A DNA stretch of 11,288 nucleotides from DAOVDI01 sp965373045 (GTDB lineage: Bacteria > Acidobacteriota > Aminicenantia > Aminicenantales > Aminicenantaceae): contig CBDVEQ010000080.1 of NCBI GenBank assembly GCA_965373045.1, positions 1 to 11,288 on the forward strand, given 5' to 3'. The translations under genes and the position numbers were made by a program. The first letter of the stretch is position 1. Every line of letters starts with the position of its first letter. This document shows positions 7,594 through 11,288 of this stretch, one piece after another. The notes below the pieces were generated by a model. That model was not told the DNA's origin, made no database searches, and saw only the letters and a list, made by a program, of their open reading frames with translations.

Positions 7594-8463
7594 ATGGCTG
7601 TCAAAATGAATTCGGCTGTCCACTTTACTAAAACTGGATTTCCTGCTGAAATGATGCGTTACAGGCGCAAAAAAAGCAAAATGAAGACAAAAAAACTGCA
7701 ACGGAAACGGAAGATCAAGGCAGGACATATTCTGTTCATGTTCATTCTTATAGGGATCCTATTTTTCATCGTTCAACAGACATATCTTTTTCTTATTACC
7801 TGGAATGGCCTGACTATACATACAATACGGGTCGAGTGCAGTGAAACCATGGTCCGGGAAAAAGTTTTTCAATTACTCAATCGGACAAATCTTAGCAATT
7901 TCTTTCTGCTGAACGTCAAAGACCTTCAGAAAATACTTAAAGAACATCCTTTGATCGAAGATGCCCGTATCCGTAAATCATTCCCGGCAACACTTCATGT
8001 GGAAATCATGGAAAGGACGCCTGTAGCCTATATTCAAATGGAAAAGATCTACCTGATCGACAGAAAAGGAATCCGAATCAGGCAGGCTGCCTTAAACAAA
8101 AACAGAACCCTTCCTCTTTTAATTGATGCTGACCTCTTCCATCATGACTACGATGAAAAACTAAAAACCGCATGGGCGTGCATGGATGGTATTACAGAAG
8201 AACTCAAAGAACAAATTTCTATGCTTGATCTCAGCCGGGAAGACAAAATTATCGTTCAATTGAAAGATTCCATGACAAAATATTTTCTTGATCACAACCA
8301 TTTTACAGAGAAAATGCTTTACTTACAGGATATCAAGGCCGGTTTGTCACAATACGGCCCCATCGAATATGTCGATCTTCGATTTCAGGACAGGATCTAT
8401 CTAAAAACTCAATCTGGGACAAGTGGAAGCACTCTTCCCAAATCCTTGAAAGGGGTAGAATAA
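7594..8463 (+). CDS. ftsQ: Cell division protein FtsQ/DivIB family, POTRA domain
   Basis: This is a bitopic division protein that normally links early divisome parts to FtsB, FtsL and FtsI in the periplasm. The 289 residues begin with a very basic cytoplasmic tail (about 21-44, rich in K and R), then one membrane helix (about 45-70, starting HILFMFILIGILFF). A POTRA domain follows (about 75-143), ending IRKSFPATLHVEIMERTPVAYI, which matches the FtsQ consensus around the P-x-T-L and ER-P-V-A residues. The beta domain ends YVDLRFQDRIYLK (259-271), the conserved VDLR element. A short polar tail closes the protein. ATG 7594 is chosen because AGAGGA at 7577-7582 lies 11 bases upstream. A TTG at 7585, overlapping the murC stop, would have a spacer of only two bases. 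FtsQ proteins diverge quickly, so the call relies on fold pattern and location. Confidence 0.9.
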   Translation: MAVKMNSAVHFTKTGFPAEMMRYRRKKSKMKTKKLQRKRKIKAGHILFMFILIGILFFIVQQTYLFLITWNGLTIHTIRVECSETMVREKVFQLLNRTNLSNFFLLNVKDLQKILKEHPLIEDARIRKSFPATLHVEIMERTPVAYIQMEKIYLIDRKGIRIRQAALNKNRTLPLLIDADLFHHDYDEKLKTAWACMDGITEELKEQISMLDLSREDKIIVQLKDSMTKYFLDHNHFTEKMLYLQDIKAGLSQYGPIEYVDLRFQDRIYLKTQSGTSGSTLPKSLKGVE

Positions 8464-9686
8464 TGCCCAAAAACGGATATATAGTAGGGCTCGATATCGG
8501 ATCAAAAAAAGTGGCGGCAATAATAAGCGAAGTCACGGAAGATAATAAGATCGAGATCATCGGTATCGGGACTTCGGTTTCACGTGGACTTAGGAAGGGC
8601 GTGGTCGTTAACCTTGAGGCAACAGTCGATGCTGTAAGGAAGGCCCAGGAAGAAGCAGAACTTATGGCAGGAGTCGAGATTGATTCCGCCTTTGTCGGCA
8701 TCTCCGGCGCCCATATCAAGAGTTTTAACAGCCGGGGTGTCATCGCGGTTTCCGGAAAAAACAGGAAGGTCAGCCGTGAAGACATACGTCGTGTTATCGA
8801 GCAATCCAAGGCAGTTTCCATTCCTCCCGACCGCGAGATAATCCACATCATCCCCCAGGAATTTATCGTGGATGACCAGGACGGCATCGAAGATCCCCTG
8901 GGAATGAACGGGATCAAACTGGAGGTCAATGTGCACATTGTGACTGGAGCCATCTGTTCGGTCCAGAACCTGAGGACATGCATCACCAGAGCAGGTATAG
9001 AGATCAATCAGATCATTCTCAACCAGAGGGCCACAAGCAAGGCTATTCTTACACCGGATGAAATGGAACTCGGAGTTGGGTTGATCGATATCGGCGGAGG
9101 AACAACCGAGGTTGCCATATTTGAGCGCATGAGCCTCTGGTACACATCGATTATCCCGCTGGGTGGAGACAACTTCACTAATGATATTGCCGTCGGACTG
9201 CGAACCCCCATTCCTGATGCAGAAAAAATCAAAAAGAAATACGGGTGCGCCACAGGCCCCATGACGGATGAACAGGAAACCATCGAGGTTCCATTCGTAG
9301 GTGGAGGGAAAAAAGCACGCATCCTGAACAAGCATTTGCTGGCAGATATCATCCACCCGCGAGCAGAAGAGATCTTTCAGCTTGTGGATAACGACATCCA
9401 TAGAATGGGATATGAAAAATCCCTCAATTCCGGCATCGTACTGACCGGAGGCACTGCCATGCTCGACGGGCTGGAAGGAGTGGCAGAAGAAATCTTTGAT
9501 CTTCCTGTCAGACGGGGCGATCCCGGCGGTGTCGGAGGCCTGGCCGACAGGGTCAGCACCCCCGACTTTGCCACCACCGTCGGCCTTATACATTACGGGT
9601 ATGAACACTGGAAAGAAAAAGGTGGCCCCCCCAAATACAGGGAAGGTTTTTGGAATAAATTTAAAAATTGGGTAAAAGAGGCATAG
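8463..9686 (+). CDS. ftsA: Cell division protein FtsA
   Basis: FtsA is the actin-like ATPase that tethers FtsZ filaments to the membrane and recruits later division proteins. At 407 residues it is of usual length. It starts with the phosphate-1 loop VGLDIGSKKVAAI (8-20). Domain 1C spans roughly 85-165, with GVIAVSGKNRKVSREDIRR and PQEFIVDDQDGI. The phosphate-2 motif is LIDIGGGTTEVAIF (207-220), then GGDNFTNDIAVGLRTP (234-249), the adenosine motif GIVLTGGTAML (324-334) and TTVGLIHYG (371-379). The C-terminus EGFWNKFKNWVKEA (394-407) looks like the amphipathic membrane-targeting helix. Residues 187-191 (NQRAT) differ from the more common QPLAS. Its ATG shares a base with the ftsQ stop (TAATG), and AAAGGGG at 8449-8455 lies seven bases upstream. 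It is followed after nine bases by ftsZ. Confidence 0.97.
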   Translation: MPKNGYIVGLDIGSKKVAAIISEVTEDNKIEIIGIGTSVSRGLRKGVVVNLEATVDAVRKAQEEAELMAGVEIDSAFVGISGAHIKSFNSRGVIAVSGKNRKVSREDIRRVIEQSKAVSIPPDREIIHIIPQEFIVDDQDGIEDPLGMNGIKLEVNVHIVTGAICSVQNLRTCITRAGIEINQIILNQRATSKAILTPDEMELGVGLIDIGGGTTEVAIFERMSLWYTSIIPLGGDNFTNDIAVGLRTPIPDAEKIKKKYGCATGPMTDEQETIEVPFVGGGKKARILNKHLLADIIHPRAEEIFQLVDNDIHRMGYEKSLNSGIVLTGGTAMLDGLEGVAEEIFDLPVRRGDPGGVGGLADRVSTPDFATTVGLIHYGYEHWKEKGGPPKYREGFWNKFKNWVKEA

Positions 9687-9690
9687 GAGG
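9685..9690 (+). promoter_or_regulatory. Strong Shine-Dalgarno of ftsZ
   Basis: A perfect AGGAGG lies five bases before the ftsZ ATG and overlaps the ftsA stop codon. It is the strongest site seen in the window and fits the high FtsZ to FtsA ratio known in bacteria. Confidence 0.85.
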
Positions 9691-9695
9691 ACAAA

Positions 9696-10943
9696 ATGAC
9701 CAATGTCATGAGAAACAATTTAAAGTTTCATCTTGTCGACGAACATTCAGGCGCCCAGATCAAGGTTATTGGTATAGGCGGCGGAGGCGGGAATGCTGTC
9801 AACCGAATGATCGAGGCAAGGATCGAAGGTGTTGAGTTTATTGCACTGAACACCGACCTGCAGGCCCTCAATTCCAGCCGGGCCGTCCGGAAGGTCCAGA
9901 TCGGCAATAATCTGACCAATGGACTGGGCTCTGGCGGCAAGCCGGATATCGGCAAAGAAGCCGCTATGGAAGATACAGAAAAACTACTGGAAATACTGGA
10001 AGAAACAGATATGCTTTTTCTTACTGTCGGCCTGGGCGGTGGGACCGGAACCGGAGCAGCTCCCATCATCTCCAATCTTGCAGCAGAAAAAAATATTCTG
10101 ACCATTGCTATTGTCACACTGCCCTTTGATTTTGAAGGAAAAATCCGCATGAACCAGGCCCTGACAGGCTTGGAAGAGATAAGAGCAGCAGCAGATACCG
10201 TCATTACCATTCCCAATGAAAGACTACTGGAAACGATCAGCATGGAAACATCCATCCATGAAGCCTTCAAAATAGCCGACGATGTCCTCCGTCAGGCTGT
10301 TCAGGGCATCTCAGACCTCATTCTCAAGGCAGGCTTTATCAATCTTGATTTTGCCGATGTCAAATCCATCATGAAAGATGTCACCTGCATGATGAAAGGT
10401 TCCGGAAACGCATTCATGGGAACCGGCATGGCATCCGGTGAAAATAGGGCGGTTGAAGCAGCACATAAAGCTATTTCCAGTCCTCTGCTCATCAACACCA
10501 CGGTCGAAGGAGCACGAGGTATGCTCATCAACATCACAGGCGGGAAAGACATCACCATGCACGAAGTTTCCAAAGCATCAAAATTCATGCACAGTCTTGC
10601 TCACACTGAAGCCAATATCATCTTTGGAATCGTTATGGATGAAAGCGTTAAAGAAATGGTTAAAGTCACGGTCATCGCCACGGGATTTGACGACTCTTCC
10701 GGGGAAGCTGTCATTTCCGCTAAAGATATCCATGATCCACGTATACCCCATACAATGGCTCCCCCACCACAGACCAAAACACCCACTCCCCCCTATCTTT
10801 TTGAACCAAAAGGCACAAAAAGACAAGAAGGCGTCATGATGGCTAAACCAGAATGGGAAAAACGATGGGAACCTTATGATGCTCCCTCTTTTTTGAGAAA
10901 CAAAAACAACGCCTACAAGAAAACTCCTAATGAAGTACGCTGA
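9696..10943 (+). CDS. ftsZ: Cell division protein FtsZ
   Basis: FtsZ is the tubulin-like GTPase that polymerises into the division ring. The 415-residue protein has a 20-residue N-terminal extension, then IKVIGIGGGGGNAVNRMIE (22-40), NTDLQAL (52-58), the tubulin signature GGGTGTG (114-120), TLPFDFEG (141-148), TIPNERLLET (171-180) and the T7 synergy loop NLDFADVKSIM (216-226). After the T7 loop, about seven more residues than in E. coli or B. subtilis FtsZ precede NAFMGTGMASGENRA (238-252). The activation domain runs to about 343, followed by a short proline-containing linker (about 344-393). The C-terminal conserved peptide is DAPSFLRNKN (395-404), then a basic tail AYKKTPNEVR. The start is set by AGGAGG at 9685-9690. 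The last 14 bases overlap hutI. All GTP-binding motifs look intact, so it should be functional. Confidence 0.98.
   Translation: MTNVMRNNLKFHLVDEHSGAQIKVIGIGGGGGNAVNRMIEARIEGVEFIALNTDLQALNSSRAVRKVQIGNNLTNGLGSGGKPDIGKEAAMEDTEKLLEILEETDMLFLTVGLGGGTGTGAAPIISNLAAEKNILTIAIVTLPFDFEGKIRMNQALTGLEEIRAAADTVITIPNERLLETISMETSIHEAFKIADDVLRQAVQGISDLILKAGFINLDFADVKSIMKDVTCMMKGSGNAFMGTGMASGENRAVEAAHKAISSPLLINTTVEGARGMLINITGGKDITMHEVSKASKFMHSLAHTEANIIFGIVMDESVKEMVKVTVIATGFDDSSGEAVISAKDIHDPRIPHTMAPPPQTKTPTPPYLFEPKGTKRQEGVMMAKPEWEKRWEPYDAPSFLRNKNNAYKKTPNEVR
10361..10398 (+). repeat. Partial 21-base-spaced direct repeat in ftsZ
   Basis: ATCATGAAAG at 10368-10377 recurs as ATGATGAAAG at 10389-10398, exactly 21 bases (seven codons) later. 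The seven bases before each copy match at four of seven. The spacing equals the apparent seven-residue insertion in FtsZ, so this looks like a decayed in-frame tandem duplication. The repeat is visible; its origin is inference. Confidence 0.45.
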
Positions 10944-11288
10944 CCTGGTTGTCCTGAACTGCAACCAGCTCCTAACCTGTCAGGGGCCGATCCCCAAAAG
11001 GAGTAAAGCTCTGAAGGACGTTGGGATCATAAAAAACGGATGTATTGCTTCTTTAAAAGGTACTATTATATTTATCGGGCATTATGAAAATTTTCAAAAG
11101 GAATTCTCCCTTACAAATGAAGGAGATATTATAGATGCAAAAGGCCTGACTGTCCTCCCAGGTTTCGTGGATCCCCATACCCATCTGCCCTTTGCCGGCG
11201 GGCGTGAAGAGGAATTTTCCCTCCGCCTCCAGGGATATTCTTATCAGCAGCTTGCCGAAAAAGGTATGGGGATCCAAACTTCAGTCAA
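10930..11288 (+). CDS. hutI: Imidazolonepropionase HutI, N-terminal part
   Basis: The frame opens at ATG 10930 and is still open at the right edge, giving 119 codons. HutI hydrolyses imidazolone-5-propionate to N-formimino-L-glutamate in cytoplasmic histidine breakdown. The start reads ADLVVLNCNQLLTC, a beta-rich amidohydrolase N-terminus. IIDAKGLTVLPGFVDPHTH (67-85) carries the metal-binding HxH at 83-85, and FAGGREEEFSLRLQGYSYQQLA (88-109) follows. From memory this aligns closely with B. subtilis HutI (VDPHTHLVFGGSREKE, then LKLQGISY). The metal ligands and catalytic residues further along are outside the window. The start overlaps ftsZ by 14 bases and has no clear Shine-Dalgarno, so translation probably depends on ribosomes finishing ftsZ. 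Another member of the amidohydrolase superfamily is possible, but the REEEFSLRLQG stretch favours HutI. Confidence 0.87.
   Translation, partial: MKYADLVVLNCNQLLTCQGPIPKRSKALKDVGIIKNGCIASLKGTIIFIGHYENFQKEFSLTNEGDIIDAKGLTVLPGFVDPHTHLPFAGGREEEFSLRLQGYSYQQLAEKGMGIQTSV

Noticed and set aside
8580..9608. Long open frame of 342 codons on the minus strand opposite ftsA
   Set aside because: It lies entirely within the strongly supported ftsA, has no recognisable domain, and its composition (rich in C, H, D and G) looks like the complement of ftsA codons.
9687..9695. Separate promoter directly before ftsZ
   Set aside because: Only nine bases separate ftsA and ftsZ. I could not find convincing -35 and -10 elements in the 3' part of ftsA, although promoters inside ftsA are known in other bacteria.
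10930..11288. Dihydroorotase, allantoinase or another amidohydrolase for the last gene
   Set aside because: All share PGFVDxHxH, but the FAGGREEEFSLRLQGYSY stretch and the long insertion before it fit HutI best.
1..11288. Mobile elements, CRISPR arrays, tRNA or rRNA genes, or a defence system
   Set aside because: No transposase or phage reading frame, spaced repeat array, RNA gene or inverted terminal repeat was seen; the window is continuous dcw coding sequence with uniform composition.

Overview
The window is the middle and distal part of a dcw (division and cell wall) cluster, all on the + strand. It contains murE (3' end only), murF, mraY, murD, ftsW, murG, murC, ftsQ, ftsA and ftsZ. It ends with the start of hutI (imidazolonepropionase), which runs off the right edge. 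Genes are packed stop-to-start: gaps are 0 to 9 bases or short overlaps, so there is no intergenic stretch over 300 bases, no visible internal terminator, and no promoter I can support. The arrangement suggests one long polycistronic unit that starts upstream of the window and continues past its end.

The organism is a diderm-type bacterium with ordinary peptidoglycan synthesis and FtsA/FtsZ-based division. Some FtsZ and FtsA wording (NTDLQAL in FtsZ; FTNDIAVGLRTP and the GVIAVSGKNRKV stretch in FtsA) resembles, from memory, Acidobacteriota and relatives such as Aminicenantia. The absence of murB and ddl between murC and ftsQ, and of lpxC after ftsZ, also argues against a typical gammaproteobacterium. 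Desulfobacterota remain possible. This placement is inference.

Layout: bases 3-4000 carry cytoplasmic precursor synthesis (MurE, MurF, MurD) and the lipid I synthase MraY. Bases 3986-7588 carry the SEDS glycosyltransferase FtsW, the lipid II synthase MurG and the first Mur ligase MurC. Bases 7594-10943 carry the divisome core: FtsQ (membrane, POTRA), FtsA (membrane tether) and FtsZ (ring polymer). From 10930 a histidine-catabolism enzyme starts inside the end of ftsZ. Together the Mur proteins turn UDP-MurNAc into lipid II, FtsW polymerises it, and FtsQ/A/Z place and drive that synthesis at the septum.

I found no undescribed multi-gene system. The items most worth a second look are small: a seven-residue insertion in FtsZ next to its catalytic T7 loop, with a matching 21-base-spaced repeat in the DNA; a nine-A run at the murG/murC junction where loss of one A would fuse the two proteins; the overlap of hutI with ftsZ; and the lack of murB and ddl in an otherwise complete cluster.
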